Below, piece after piece: positions 43,136-53,313 of a stretch of 64,000 nt of DNA. This DNA is from Planctomonas psychrotolerans (GTDB taxonomy: Bacteria; Actinomycetota; Actinomycetes; Actinomycetales; Microbacteriaceae). Under the pieces are notes generated by a model. It was given only the letters and a program-made list of their open reading frames with translations. It searched no databases and was not told the origin of the DNA. The stretch is from assembly GCF_008642235.1 (NCBI RefSeq), contig NZ_SJEV01000001.1, positions 1,692,400 to 1,756,399 of the forward strand, written 5' to 3'. Numbering within the stretch: the stretch's first letter is position 1; each line of letters opens with the position of its first letter. The translations under genes were made by a program, and so were the position numbers.

Positions 43136-43162
43136 GTTCAGTATCCTAAACGCCTGTTCAGT
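43123..43162 (-). promoter_or_regulatory. Two tandem candidate TetR operators over the start codon
   Basis: ATACTGAAC (43123-43131) and GTTCAGTAT (43136-43144) are perfect 9-bp arms around GCAT, which contains the start codon on the minus strand. A second, imperfect copy (CCTAAACGCCTGTTCAGT, 43145-43162) lies 20 bp away centre to centre. Confidence 0.75.
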
Positions 43163-43217
43163 CCTTTGTCCAGAGGAACTCGGGCTCCACTTCCTTCTAC
43201 GAAGATCGACTACTCCG

Positions 43218-44047
43218 TCATTCCGCATCCTCCCGCGGCGCGATGAGCTCGCGGGTGTAATAGTCGACGAGGCCGTCGGGTGACGGGAGCACCGGCCGAT
43301 CGAACTCGCCCGGGATGTACATCGGCGTCACCAGGTACGACTCGCGCGCGCGCTCGGAATGCGCCCACTTCACCCCGTTGGCAATCACACGTTGCACGTC
43401 GGGCTGGTGGTAGACGGGGAAGATCTCGTCGCCGGGGCTGAAGTAGAACACCTTGCCGTAGCCGCGGTTGTAGGTGATGCCGCTACGGAACACCTCCCCG
43501 CCCGAGAAGCTACTGATGAAAATGAGCTCGTCGGGCTCCGGGATGTCGAAGAACTCGCCGTACATCTCCTGGCCGGGGATGATCAGCGGCTGCGGGACGC
43601 CCTCGGCGATGGGGTGGCGCGGCGCGACCGTCCAGACGAACTCGCCGTCGTTGTCGTTGCGCCACCGCAGACTGCAGGTGGTGCCCATGAGGCGGCGGAA
43701 GATCCTGGAGTGGTGCCCCGAGTGCAGGACGATGATGCCCATGCCTTCGAGCACGTGCTTCTGGATGCGGTCGACGACCTCGTCGGTCACCTCCTCGTGC
43801 GCGGTATGGCCCCACCAGAGCAGAACGTCGGTCTCCGCGAGCAGTTCCTCCGTCATGCCGTGCTCGGGGTCGTCCAGCACGCGCGTGGTGACCGTGACCT
43901 CGTCGCCGAGAAGGCGGCGGATACCGCCCGCGATCGTGTTGTGCATGCCGTCCGGGTAGATACCGCGCACGACCTCGTTGATCTGCTCGTGGCGGTTCTC
44001 GCCCCAGACGACGACGCGGATGGCTTTCTTCTCGGGAGTTGACGTGG

Positions 44048-44051
<4 letters not shown>
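43218..44051 (-). CDS. ThuA domain-containing protein (trehalose-utilisation type)
   Basis: A 277-residue protein of the ThuA-like class I glutamine-amidotransferase fold. Text includes VVVWGENRHEQ at the start, TDVLLWWGHTAHEEV, GIIVLHSGHHSRIFRRLMG and GYGKVFYFSPGDE. ThuA proteins accompany disaccharide import and 3-keto-sugar metabolism. It is the last gene of the ABC import operon and overlaps the Gfo/Idh/MocA gene by ATGA, which supports a joint role in processing the imported sugar. Confidence 0.88.
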
Positions 44052-45207
<1,156 letters not shown>

Positions 45208-45211
<4 letters not shown>

Positions 45212-46089
45212 CCCTTCAGCGCTCCGCCGAGGCTGGACTTGAGGAGGTGCTTGCGGACGAGCATGTAGAGGACGGCCGGCGGCAGCACGTAGATCACCGC
45301 GCTCGCGGCGAGCAGACCCCAGTCGATGACGTTGCGCTCGCTGAATGCACGGAACAGTCCGATGGCGAGCGGATAGAGGTCCTGGTTCTGCAGCATCACG
45401 AGCGGCGTGAGGAAGTCGCCCCACGAGCCCATGAACATGAGCATCGCTGCTGCGCCGAGTCCCGGCCCGATGAGGGGAAGCACGATGCGGCGCACGGCCT
45501 GCAGACGCGTGTTGCCGTCGGTCCACGCCGCTTCCTCCAGCTCGACGGGAACGGCGTCGACGGTGCCCTTCATGAGCCACAGGGTAACGGGGAGTCCGCT
45601 CACCGCCTGCACGATGATCAGTCCGTGAAGGGTGTTCGCGAGCCCGAGGTTCACCATGATGAGGTAGAGCGCGATGATCGTCGCCGGTGCCGGGATGACC
45701 CGGATCAGCAAGATGCCGAACATGAAGAATCGACGACCGGGGAACGCGAAGCGCGACAGCGCGTAGCCGCCCGCGATCCCGAGCACCAGATTGAGCACGG
45801 TCGAGGAGATGGCGATCACGAGACTGTTGATGAGCAGCAGCGGCGTGCCGGAGGCGGTGAAGAACCGGATGAAGTTGTCGAAGGAGAAGGCGGGAATCTG
45901 CACCGTCGCTCCGGCGTCCGCGTCAACGGCGCTCAGCACGACCCAGGCGAAGGGGACGAGGCAGAACAGCGCGAGAAGGACGATCAGGACGTAGCCCACA
46001 GACCGCTGCGCGACGTCAACGGGGCGTAGCCGTCGGCGGCGACGCGGGTTCAGGACGGGTGCCGCCGTGCGGCTTCTGAGGATGGTCAT
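45208..46089 (-). CDS. Carbohydrate ABC transporter permease (MalG type)
   Basis: A 293-residue inner-membrane protein with six helices. The EAA loop reads ELEEAAWTDGNTRLQAVRRIVLPLIGPGL and is the ATPase contact site. The basic N-terminus (NPRRRRRLRPVD) precedes helix 1. Partner of the MalF-type permease encoded just upstream (1 bp gap). No ATPase gene is in the operon; a shared MsiK-type ATPase encoded elsewhere is usual in actinobacteria. Confidence 0.92.
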
Positions 46090-46090
46090 G

Positions 46091-47032
46091 TCACACCTCG
46101 ACCTTCGCCAGACGCACGTAGACGGCGCCGAGCACGAGAACGATGACGAGCAGGATGATCGATGCGGCACTGCCGATGCCGATCTGCGAGAACTGCAGGG
46201 CACGCTCGTAGATGTAGATGGCGGCGATGCGGGTCTGCCCGCCGGGGCCGCCGCGCGTGAGGAAGTAAACGAGCCCGAACACTCCGACGGTGCTGATGGT
46301 GGTGAGAAGGAGGTAGAGGAACACCGGTCCTCGGATCAGCGGGAGCGTGACGTGACGGAACACCTGCACCGCTTTCGCCCCGTCCACCCGGGCGGCCTCG
46401 ATCAGCTCGGCGGGGACATCCTCGAGCGCGGCCTGGAACATGATCATGGCGAATGCGAGCCCGCGCCAGATGTTCACGAGGATGATCGCCATCATCGGCG
46501 CCGTCTGCAGCCAGGCGGTCGGCTCCCCGCCGAAGATGTTGAGCAGGCGGTTCAGGGTGCCTTCCGGACTTGTCGCGAGCACGCTCGCCCAGGTCAGTGA
46601 GGCCACGACCTCGGGAACCACCATCGGCATGAGGACGGCCGCACCGAAGAAGCCCTTGCCGTGGATCCACGGTCGGCTGAGCAGGATCGCGGCCACCATG
46701 CCGAGTACGGTTTGACCGATGATCGCGGAGAACAGCAGGAACGTTCCGGTCTGTCCCAGAGAGTTGAGGAAGTCGGCGCTTGTAAGCAGATAGGTGTAGT
46801 TGTCGAGACCGACGAACTTCGGGTCGCGCGCGGCGAACCCGGTGAGCTGGGTGTTGGTCAGGCTGAGCCAGAGACCGTAGACCGCCGGCAAGACGATGAA
46901 CACGAGGATGAGCACCGCCGAGGGCCCGAGCAGGATGAGGACGAAGGGCCAGGTCTGCCCGCGTCGGCGCCTCGGCGCAGACGGCCGGGTGGCCGTCTGC
47001 GCCGAGGCGGGTACGTCGACGAGGGTTGTCAC
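46091..47032 (-). CDS. Carbohydrate ABC transporter permease (MalF type)
   Basis: A 313-residue membrane protein. The first helix is FVLILLGPSAVLILVFIVLPAVYGLWLSLTN, and the EAA loop is AELIEAARVDGAKAVQVFRHVTLPLI. It forms the translocation pore with the MalG-type partner. GTG start at 47032 overlaps the stop of the binding-protein gene (GTGA). The operon order, binding protein then two permeases, is standard for family 1 sugar importers. Confidence 0.92.
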   Translation of the reverse strand: MTTLVDVPASAQTATRPSAPRRRRGQTWPFVLILLGPSAVLILVFIVLPAVYGLWLSLTNTQLTGFAARDPKFVGLDNYTYLLTSADFLNSLGQTGTFLLFSAIIGQTVLGMVAAILLSRPWIHGKGFFGAAVLMPMVVPEVVASLTWASVLATSPEGTLNRLLNIFGGEPTAWLQTAPMMAIILVNIWRGLAFAMIMFQAALEDVPAELIEAARVDGAKAVQVFRHVTLPLIRGPVFLYLLLTTISTVGVFGLVYFLTRGGPGGQTRIAAIYIYERALQFSQIGIGSAASIILLVIVLVLGAVYVRLAKVEV

Positions 47033-48375
47033 TCCTTCACCAGGGTGGGGCCGAGCAGGTCGGTCGCGTCCTTGACGAACGCGTCGTAGGCCTGCTGTCC
47101 ATCGGCCTGTCCGCTGAGGATCAGCTCGGTTGCCGACGCCACTGCCTGTCCGATCTGAGCGGCGCCGTCTCCCGTCACTACGAAGACGCTCTCGCCGAGG
47201 TCCTCGCCGGCCTGCAGCAGCTGCGGCTCCTCGGAGTAGGGCGCCACGTCGTCGAGGTCGTCACGGGCGGACGCCGCACCCGAGGCGACGAGCTGCTCCG
47301 CGAGGGGCTCACCGGTCGAGAGGTACTTGATGAACTCCCATGCGGCCTCCTTGTTCTCCGAATCTTCGGAGATGGCGTAACCGCCCCCGGTGTTGCTCCA
47401 GCCGTACGGCTTATCACCGGAACGCAGGCCGGGGAACTGCCAGGTCGAGACCTTCTCCACGAGCCCCTCGATGGGAGTAGCCCCATTGGGGCCCCAGTCG
47501 AACTTCCAGCCCCAGGTGCCCTGAGCCGCAACCTGAATCTCGCCCTCCGGGAACTTCTCGTACTTGGTGGGCTCCCAGGGGTTCGGGTTCTGCAGGTCCT
47601 CCACCGGCATCAGGCCGTTGCTGACGAGGTCGTCGTAGAGCTCGAAGACGGCCAACCAGCCGGGGCTCTCGAGGTCCCACGTGTCGGTCTCGGTGTCGTA
47701 GAACTCCGTGTCGGTCCCTCCGAGCAGGGGCATGAAGCCCTCGCCCCAGGTCCCGCCGCCCCACGCCGTGCCGGCCGGGATCACGATCGGGGTGTCTCCG
47801 GTCTTCTCCTTCACCTCGACGAGTCGCCCGATCAGTTCGTCCCACGTCTCGGGCTGAGAGGTGTCGACCCCGAGCTCGGTCAGGATGTCCTTGCGGTAGA
47901 ACAGGTTCAGCACGCCGGCGCCGGAGGGCAGGCTGTACACCTGTCCGTCCTGGCGGGTTATCGCCTCTTTGACGGCGGGGTAGTAGTGGCTCCAGCCGTC
48001 CCACTCGCTCAGATAGTCGTCGAGCGGCGCGAGGTACCCGGCGGAGGACCAGGAGATGGCCATGTTCTCGCCGATGTCCAGCACGTCGGGCGCCTGCCCG
48101 GCGATGAGCTGCTGGGTCATCTTGGTCATGAACTGCTCATCGGTCAGCACATCGGCGATCAGCTCGACCTTGATGTCCTTGCCCTGCTCGGCCATCTCGG
48201 CCTCGAAGCCGGGGATCTCCTTGCTGATCGCGTCGATGTTGGTCTGCTTGGTCTCCATGATCGTGATCGTCACGGAGCCGTCGCTTCCGTCGCCGCCTCC
48301 CGCGGAGCAACCGGTGAGCCCGGCCGCAGCGACCACGCTGGCCGTGAACGCAGCGGCAACATAAGTGCGCTTCAT
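47029..48375 (-). CDS. Sugar ABC transporter substrate-binding lipoprotein
   Basis: A 448-residue extracellular solute-binding protein (family 1). Lipobox LTGC with C23. The mature part starts with a Gly/Ser/Asp linker, then TITIMETKQTN, GQAPDVLDIGENMAISW and RKDILTELGVDTSQPETWDELIG. The late segment WSNTGGGYAISEDSENKEAAWEFIKYLSTGEP is typical. It captures an oligosaccharide or sugar for the two permeases. First gene of a five-gene operon, divergent from the GntR-LacI regulator pair. Confidence 0.93.
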   Translation of the reverse strand: MKRTYVAAAFTASVVAAAGLTGCSAGGGDGSDGSVTITIMETKQTNIDAISKEIPGFEAEMAEQGKDIKVELIADVLTDEQFMTKMTQQLIAGQAPDVLDIGENMAISWSSAGYLAPLDDYLSEWDGWSHYYPAVKEAITRQDGQVYSLPSGAGVLNLFYRKDILTELGVDTSQPETWDELIGRLVEVKEKTGDTPIVIPAGTAWGGGTWGEGFMPLLGGTDTEFYDTETDTWDLESPGWLAVFELYDDLVSNGLMPVEDLQNPNPWEPTKYEKFPEGEIQVAAQGTWGWKFDWGPNGATPIEGLVEKVSTWQFPGLRSGDKPYGWSNTGGGYAISEDSENKEAAWEFIKYLSTGEPLAEQLVASGAASARDDLDDVAPYSEEPQLLQAGEDLGESVFVVTGDGAAQIGQAVASATELILSGQADGQQAYDAFVKDATDLLGPTLVKE

Positions 48376-48440
48376 TGCGATACCTCTCCTGGGGTACCCC
48401 GTCGGCTGCTCTGCCGATCTGTCGGGCTCGACCCCGGATT

Positions 48441-48495
48441 ATGTTAGGACATTTGAGGCGAGAACGTCAACGATTACGCGCGTTCGTACTAACAT
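48441..48495. promoter_or_regulatory. Divergent promoter/operator region of the sugar ABC operon
   Basis: CTAACAT occurs on the minus strand at 48441-48447 and on the plus strand at 48489-48495, 41 bp apart. Each contains TAACAT, a possible -10 box for the binding-protein gene and the GntR gene respectively. The same elements could also be regulator half-sites; ACGCGCGT at 48476-48483 lies near the centre. Confidence 0.45.
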
Positions 48496-48510
48496 GACAT
48501 ATCAACATCC

Positions 48511-49305
48511 ATGTCAGTGCGGACGCGGGGCGGAGGCAAGGTGCTCGACGGAGGACAGGCGGTCATGCTCCCGGCCGAGCAGTTGCTCCAGCCGGCGACG
48601 GCATCCTCCCCTCTCTGGGTCCGCCTCGCCGCCGGCCTCGAGGATGCGATCGCTACGGGGTCTCTTTCGCCCGGAGCTCGGCTCGAGGGCGAGGTGTCGA
48701 TGAGCGAGCGTCTCTCGCTGTCCCGGCCGACTGTGCGCCGAGCGATTCAGGAGCTCGTCGAGAAGGGGCTCCTAGTGCGGCGGCGCGGGGTCGGAACACA
48801 GGTGGTTCACGGGTCCGTCGCCCGACAGATCGATCTGACGAGCCTGTACGACGACCTCCGACGCGCCGGCCGGGTGCCATCTACTCGGGTACTCGACGTC
48901 ACGCTGGCGCAAGCGACCCCTCAGATCGCGGAGCAGCTGGGACTCACCTCGCCGGTGCGCGTGCTGAAGATCCGCCGGGTCCGGTTCGCCGATGCCGCGC
49001 CGATCGCCGTCCTCGAGAACTATCTCCCTGAGGCCTTCGCCGATATCACGGCTGAAACGCTCAGCAATCAGGGCCTGTACCACGAGCTGCGCGCCCGAGG
49101 TGTGACGCTCAGGGTGGCGCGCCAGCGAATCGGGGCCCGGCGTGCCACGGTCGACGAAGGCCACCTCCTCGACATCGGACGCGGCGCGCCGGTGCTCACC
49201 ATGGATCGCAGGGCGTACGACGCCGACGGCGCGGCCGTCGAGTACGGGCATCACTGCTATCGCCCCGACCTCTACGGCTTCGAAATGACTCTCGTCGACC
49301 GCTGA
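48511..49305 (+). CDS. GntR family (HutC/UTRA type) transcriptional regulator
   Basis: A 264-residue regulator. The winged helix is at about residues 35-100 (WVRLAAGLEDAIATGSLSPGARL, LSLSRPTVRRAIQELVEKGLL), followed by a UTRA effector domain (RVLKIRRVRFADAAPIAVLENYLPE). UTRA domains bind sugar phosphates or related ligands. It is divergent from the sugar ABC operon, its likely target. The ATG at 48511 is the longest plausible start; ATG 48568 is an alternative. It is followed after 8 bp by a LacI-type gene. Confidence 0.88.
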   Translation: MSVRTRGGGKVLDGGQAVMLPAEQLLQPATASSPLWVRLAAGLEDAIATGSLSPGARLEGEVSMSERLSLSRPTVRRAIQELVEKGLLVRRRGVGTQVVHGSVARQIDLTSLYDDLRRAGRVPSTRVLDVTLAQATPQIAEQLGLTSPVRVLKIRRVRFADAAPIAVLENYLPEAFADITAETLSNQGLYHELRARGVTLRVARQRIGARRATVDEGHLLDIGRGAPVLTMDRRAYDADGAAVEYGHHCYRPDLYGFEMTLVDR

Positions 49306-49313
49306 CCCGTCCG

Positions 49314-50318
49314 ATGACAGTGACTCTGCAAGACGTCGCGGCCCTCGCCGGCGTGTCGACCAAGACCGTGTCCAACGTGGTGCGCGACTACCAGCATGTG
49401 CGCCCGTCGATGCGCGCGAAGGTCCAGGACGCGATTGATCAGCTCGGCTACGTGCCGCACAGCATCGCTCGGCGCCTCGCCACCGGGAGGACCGGAATGA
49501 TCGCCTTCGCGCTTCCCGCGATCGAGACTCCCTACTTCGCCGAACTGGCCGCCCTCGTATCGACCGAGGTCGACGGCTTCGACTACCGCCTGCTGATCGA
49601 GCAGACCACCGGGGGCCTCGAAGACGAGCGCGCCGTGCTCCGGGGTCGCGAGCAGGGACTCATCGACGGTCTGATCTTCCAGCCCACGGTTCTCGACGGC
49701 GCGGCGATCGACCAGTTCCGCGGTGCGACGCCGTTGGTCCTTCTCGGCGAGACGGCCGCGCCACCGGCGGTCGACCACGTGATGATCGACAACATCGCCG
49801 CCGCCCGCGCCGCGACATTGCATCTGCTGCAGTCCGGCAGGACGCGCGTCGCCTTCCTGGGTCGGTCGATGTCGGCCGGCCACGAGACTGCGAGGCTGCG
49901 CCTGAACGGCTATCGCTCCGCCCTTCGGGAGTTCGGCGCCTCCTGCGGGGACGATCTCCTGATCCCCATGACGCAGTTCGGCGCGTTCGCCGCCGAGGCA
50001 GCGGTCATCGACGCGATCGACGCCGGCCAGCAGTTCGACGGGCTCGTCTGCTTCGACGACCTCTCCGGGATCGGGGCCATGAAAGCGCTCGCCCGATGCG
50101 GGCGGGTTGTGCCCCACGATGTGGCCGTCGTGGGCTGGGACGACATCCTCATGGCACAGTTCACCAGTCCGGGACTGACCACGATCCGACCGGACAAGGC
50201 CAGGCTGACGCAGATCGCGTTCCGGCTGCTCCGCGACCGGATGGACGGCGAGCGCGGGCCGGGACGCCACGAACTCGTCGGATTCGACCTGGTGGTGCGC
50301 GGCAGCACGGCGAGCTGA
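49314..50318 (+). CDS. LacI family transcriptional regulator
   Basis: A 334-residue regulator with HTH VTLQDVAALAGVSTKTVSNVVRD, hinge VPHSIARRLATGRTG and a sugar-binding domain (PAIETPYFAELAALVS, VMIDNIAAARAATLHLL, VVGWDDILMAQFTSPGLTTIRPD). It is co-transcribed with the upstream GntR gene, so the divergent sugar ABC operon has two adjacent regulators of different families, both of which may act on the same intergenic region. Confidence 0.91.
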   Translation: MTVTLQDVAALAGVSTKTVSNVVRDYQHVRPSMRAKVQDAIDQLGYVPHSIARRLATGRTGMIAFALPAIETPYFAELAALVSTEVDGFDYRLLIEQTTGGLEDERAVLRGREQGLIDGLIFQPTVLDGAAIDQFRGATPLVLLGETAAPPAVDHVMIDNIAAARAATLHLLQSGRTRVAFLGRSMSAGHETARLRLNGYRSALREFGASCGDDLLIPMTQFGAFAAEAAVIDAIDAGQQFDGLVCFDDLSGIGAMKALARCGRVVPHDVAVVGWDDILMAQFTSPGLTTIRPDKARLTQIAFRLLRDRMDGERGPGRHELVGFDLVVRGSTAS

Positions 50319-50387
50319 TGTACAGCGCTGGAAAGCGGGCCGCGGTGATCCGGAGGGAACCGCTCTCGGGCGCGCGTCGCGTCCCGG

Positions 50388-51029
50388 CTAGAGCGTGACC
50401 TCGCCCCGAGGTCCGCGCACGGTGACCACCAATCGGGGAGCGTCGCCACGCGCGATGTCCAGCGGGCTGCCGAAGGCGTTCACCGCCCGACGGGCGGAGT
50501 CGGGGTGGGGGTCGGTCGCGGTGAACGCGACGAGCTCGAGGGCGGGCAGGTCGGACAGGCCGGGGTGCGCCGTCTGGCCCCAGTCGATGAGGAACGGCAG
50601 CAGCGGCGAGACCGAGGGCACGAGCGAATGCGTGAGGCGCCACGCGAGCAGGTCTCCGGCGGGCGTCCGACGGGAGAGCGGGACTACCGGACCGGGATCG
50701 ACCCCCGCGGCTGCGGCCTGTGCGGCGGCGGCCTCGATGTCGACGGGGTGGATCGCGTAGGCGACCAGCTCGATTCCGGTCAATCGGTCGATGCCGAACT
50801 TCGAGGGGAGTTCTGTGCCGGTGCGGGCGGGATCGGGGCCGATGATCTCGATGTACTGCGTTCCGCGCTCGCCGTCGATGGTGAGCGCGATCAGATGATT
50901 GGCGGTGCCGATGGGGTGCGATCCGCCGGGACTCGCCCGCACTCCGGTCAGGCGCTCCACCTCGTCGACCGCGGCCGCGAGGTCGGGTCCCGCGATGACG
51001 ATGTGGTCGAGCAACGGGGGCAGGGTCAT
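50388..51029 (-). CDS. VOC family protein (glyoxalase-like domain)
   Basis: A 213-residue protein with a glyoxalase-like (VOC) fold: LLDHIVIAGPDLAAAVDEVERLTGVRASPGGSHP at the start, GTANHLIALTIDGERGTQYIEIIGPDP in the middle and a long C-terminal part. The first metal ligand would be the His of LDHIV and another the Glu of YIEIIGP. Many such proteins have no known substrate. Single gene convergent with the LacI gene. Confidence 0.82.
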   Translation of the reverse strand: MTLPPLLDHIVIAGPDLAAAVDEVERLTGVRASPGGSHPIGTANHLIALTIDGERGTQYIEIIGPDPARTGTELPSKFGIDRLTGIELVAYAIHPVDIEAAAAQAAAAGVDPGPVVPLSRRTPAGDLLAWRLTHSLVPSVSPLLPFLIDWGQTAHPGLSDLPALELVAFTATDPHPDSARRAVNAFGSPLDIARGDAPRLVVTVRGPRGEVTL

Positions 51030-51140
51030 GCGGCGTCTCCTCGGGTGGGCTTTCTCACGAGCCTATGCCGACGATCACGTGCGGCCGGTTAGCGCGTCGT
51101 CCCATGACGTCGACGTCGACCGCGGCCGCGACGGCGACCG

Positions 51141-51165
51141 CGACACGACACGACACGACACGACA
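51141..51165 (+). repeat. Five tandem CGACA pentanucleotides
   Basis: CGACA is repeated five times without change in the intergenic region between the MarP-like and VOC protein genes, about 110 bp upstream of the VOC start. A five-base unit does not fit coding use. Confidence 0.85.
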
Positions 51166-51201
51166 ACGATCGCACCGCGGTCGGGCGGCGGTCGACCCCG
51201 G

Positions 51202-52383
51202 TCAGCCTCGGGTGCAGGTGCCGGGGATGACGGCCTCGGTGAGGGCCGCCGCCTGGTCGGCCACCGGACGCACCTCCTCCATCGCGAGGGCGTAACCCAC
51301 GTTCTCGGTGTCGGTGGCCCGCGCGAAGATCACGCCGACCACCTCGCCCGTTTCGGTGAGCAGCGGACCGCCCGACTCGCCCTGGGCCACGTCGGCGGCG
51401 AGTGTGTAGACGAGTCGCGGCACCGGGGAGTCCCCGTAGATGTCGGGGATGCCGAGCTCACCGACCGAGATCACCTCGGCCGGACCGGAGTCGAAGGGCC
51501 CCCCGTACGGGTAGCCGAGCGTCACGGCGCGGCTACCGGCGGCGAGGGTGCCCGCCAGCGGGATGGCCGGGGCGGCGAGACCGTCCACGGCGAGCACGGC
51601 GAGGTCGTCCACGGGGTCGAAGTACACGACCCTGCCGACCGTCGTACTGCCCCCGGGCACTTCGACCACGGGCTCGGACACGCCCGCGACCACGTGCGCA
51701 TTCGTCGCGATGCGGTCGGGGGCGATCACGAAGCCGGTTCCCGACTGGTTCCGTCCGCAGGCGTAGGCGTTCCCGGTGATGCGCACCACGGATTCGGCTG
51801 CCGCCGCCAGTGCCGGTCCGCCGGTGTCGAACTCGGGTATCTCCGGATTGGGTCCGGAGAACGCTTCGACGATGCGGGGCAGGCCTTCCTGCACCGCGGT
51901 CGACCGCAACTGAGCGAGGAACGCGTCGACGGGTCGTGGCGTCAGATCGTCCACCGTGCGAATGACGGTCGACGACGCGAGCGCCTGCGAGAGCACCGGC
52001 ACGCCGAGGGCGCCGATGCTGAACGCCAGCATCGAGGCGACCAGCGCGGAGGCCACAAGCGTGAGTGCGGCACCGAGGATCCGGTCGAGCACCCCGAGTC
52101 TCACCCGGCGGACGCCGCGTCGGAGGGCGTGCCCGATGGTGAGGCCGAGCGACAGGCCGATGAGCATCAGGAGCGCGGTGGCGGCGAGTGCGGCCGGGGT
52201 GCGCAACTGCGGCGCCGGAATCACGGGGGTGATGATCGGCACCACGAACAGCGCGGCGACGCCGCCCGCGACGATGCCGAGGATGCCGCTCAGGCTCCGG
52301 ACGAGTCCGCTGCGGTAGCCGTAGATCGCGAACGACAGGAAGAGCAGGAGGAGAACGAGGTCGAGGATCGTTGCAGTCGACAT
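51202..52383 (-). CDS. MarP-like membrane serine protease (CvpA domain plus trypsin fold)
   Basis: A 393-residue membrane protease. Residues 1-~145 are four CvpA-type helices (LDLVLLLLFLSFAIYGYRSGLVRS). Residues about 190-390 are an extracytoplasmic chymotrypsin-like domain with the triad H230 (IATNAHVV), D259/D260 (FDPVDDLAVL) and S337 (QGESGGPLL). C209 and C390 can form the disulfide known to activate MarP of Mycobacterium tuberculosis. By analogy it acts in envelope stress and acid tolerance through peptidoglycan hydrolase processing. Single gene. Confidence 0.9.
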   Translation of the reverse strand: MSTATILDLVLLLLFLSFAIYGYRSGLVRSLSGILGIVAGGVAALFVVPIITPVIPAPQLRTPAALAATALLMLIGLSLGLTIGHALRRGVRRVRLGVLDRILGAALTLVASALVASMLAFSIGALGVPVLSQALASSTVIRTVDDLTPRPVDAFLAQLRSTAVQEGLPRIVEAFSGPNPEIPEFDTGGPALAAAAESVVRITGNAYACGRNQSGTGFVIAPDRIATNAHVVAGVSEPVVEVPGGSTTVGRVVYFDPVDDLAVLAVDGLAAPAIPLAGTLAAGSRAVTLGYPYGGPFDSGPAEVISVGELGIPDIYGDSPVPRLVYTLAADVAQGESGGPLLTETGEVVGVIFARATDTENVGYALAMEEVRPVADQAAALTEAVIPGTCTRG

Positions 52384-52489
52384 CCGGCCACCCTTCCGCT
52401 TCGGGGAGCCTGAAGCCTATTCGATACCGGTGACGATTCCCGGAGCGGCATCCCGAGCGGGGCGGGGAAGAAGCTGGCGGAGGAGTGTC

Positions 52490-53269
52490 TCACCGCGCGC
52501 GGGCTCGCGCCTCTCGTTCCCGCCGCAGGCGGCGCTCCTCGTCGGCGGCCGCGGCCTCCTCCGGCGTCGGTGCGGTGCCGCCGCTCTCCCTCGGCTGCCA
52601 CCACGTGCCCGTCCCGTCCACCGGGTACTCGGCCTGCAGTCCGTGCACGAGGGCCTGCAGCGTGCTCCGCAGTTCGGTGGTGCGCTCGGTCACATTGTCA
52701 CCGGGGTGGATCTCGATCGGCTGGCCGACGGCGAACGACACCGGCACCCCGAAACGCTCGCGGAACCGGATGCGCCGGTTCTTGGTGAGCAGGCGGTGCC
52801 CGCCCCACACGGCGACCGGGATGACCGGCACGCCCGCGTCACCGGCGAGGCGCACGGCCCCGGTCTTCAGTTCCCGCACGGTGAACGACGCACTCACGCC
52901 CGCCTCGGGGAAGACGCCGATGAGCTCGCCCTTGCGCAGCGCTTTGGCGGCGCGCGCATACGCATCCGCTCCCGCCTGCATGTCGACCGGAATGTGGCGC
53001 ATGCCCCGCAGCAGCCATCCGAGGACGGGCTTGTCGAACACGCTCTGCTTCGCCAGGAAGCGGACGCGGCCCCGGCAGTGCAACCAGAGGACCCATTCGA
53101 CGAGGGCGAAGTCGAGGTAGCCGAAGTGCGTCATCGCGATCACCGCGCCACCGTTCCGGGGGAGGTTCTCGAGACCCGATTCGATGCGCCGCAGGCGCAG
53201 CAGCCCGAACAGGGCACGGCCGGCGGCGACGGCGGTGCTGTAGATGGGTTCACGACGGGATCGCTGCAC
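52490..53269 (-). CDS. 1-acyl-sn-glycerol-3-phosphate acyltransferase (PlsC-like)
   Basis: A 259-residue acyltransferase. The catalytic HX4D is HFGYLD (48-53), with FPEAGVS as the variant of the FPEGT substrate block and PVIPVAVWGGH as the last conserved block. Such enzymes add an acyl chain in phospholipid or triacylglycerol synthesis. The C-terminal 35 residues are highly charged (EERRLRREREARARAR) and may form a helix. GTG start at 53269. Same strand as the MFS gene upstream, 44 bp away. Confidence 0.88.
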   Translation of the reverse strand: MQRSRREPIYSTAVAAGRALFGLLRLRRIESGLENLPRNGGAVIAMTHFGYLDFALVEWVLWLHCRGRVRFLAKQSVFDKPVLGWLLRGMRHIPVDMQAGADAYARAAKALRKGELIGVFPEAGVSASFTVRELKTGAVRLAGDAGVPVIPVAVWGGHRLLTKNRRIRFRERFGVPVSFAVGQPIEIHPGDNVTERTTELRSTLQALVHGLQAEYPVDGTGTWWQPRESGGTAPTPEEAAAADEERRLRREREARARAR

Positions 53270-53313
53270 GAATCCACGCTACTGAGCCCACGCGTGTCAT
53301 GCGCGGCAGAGTG

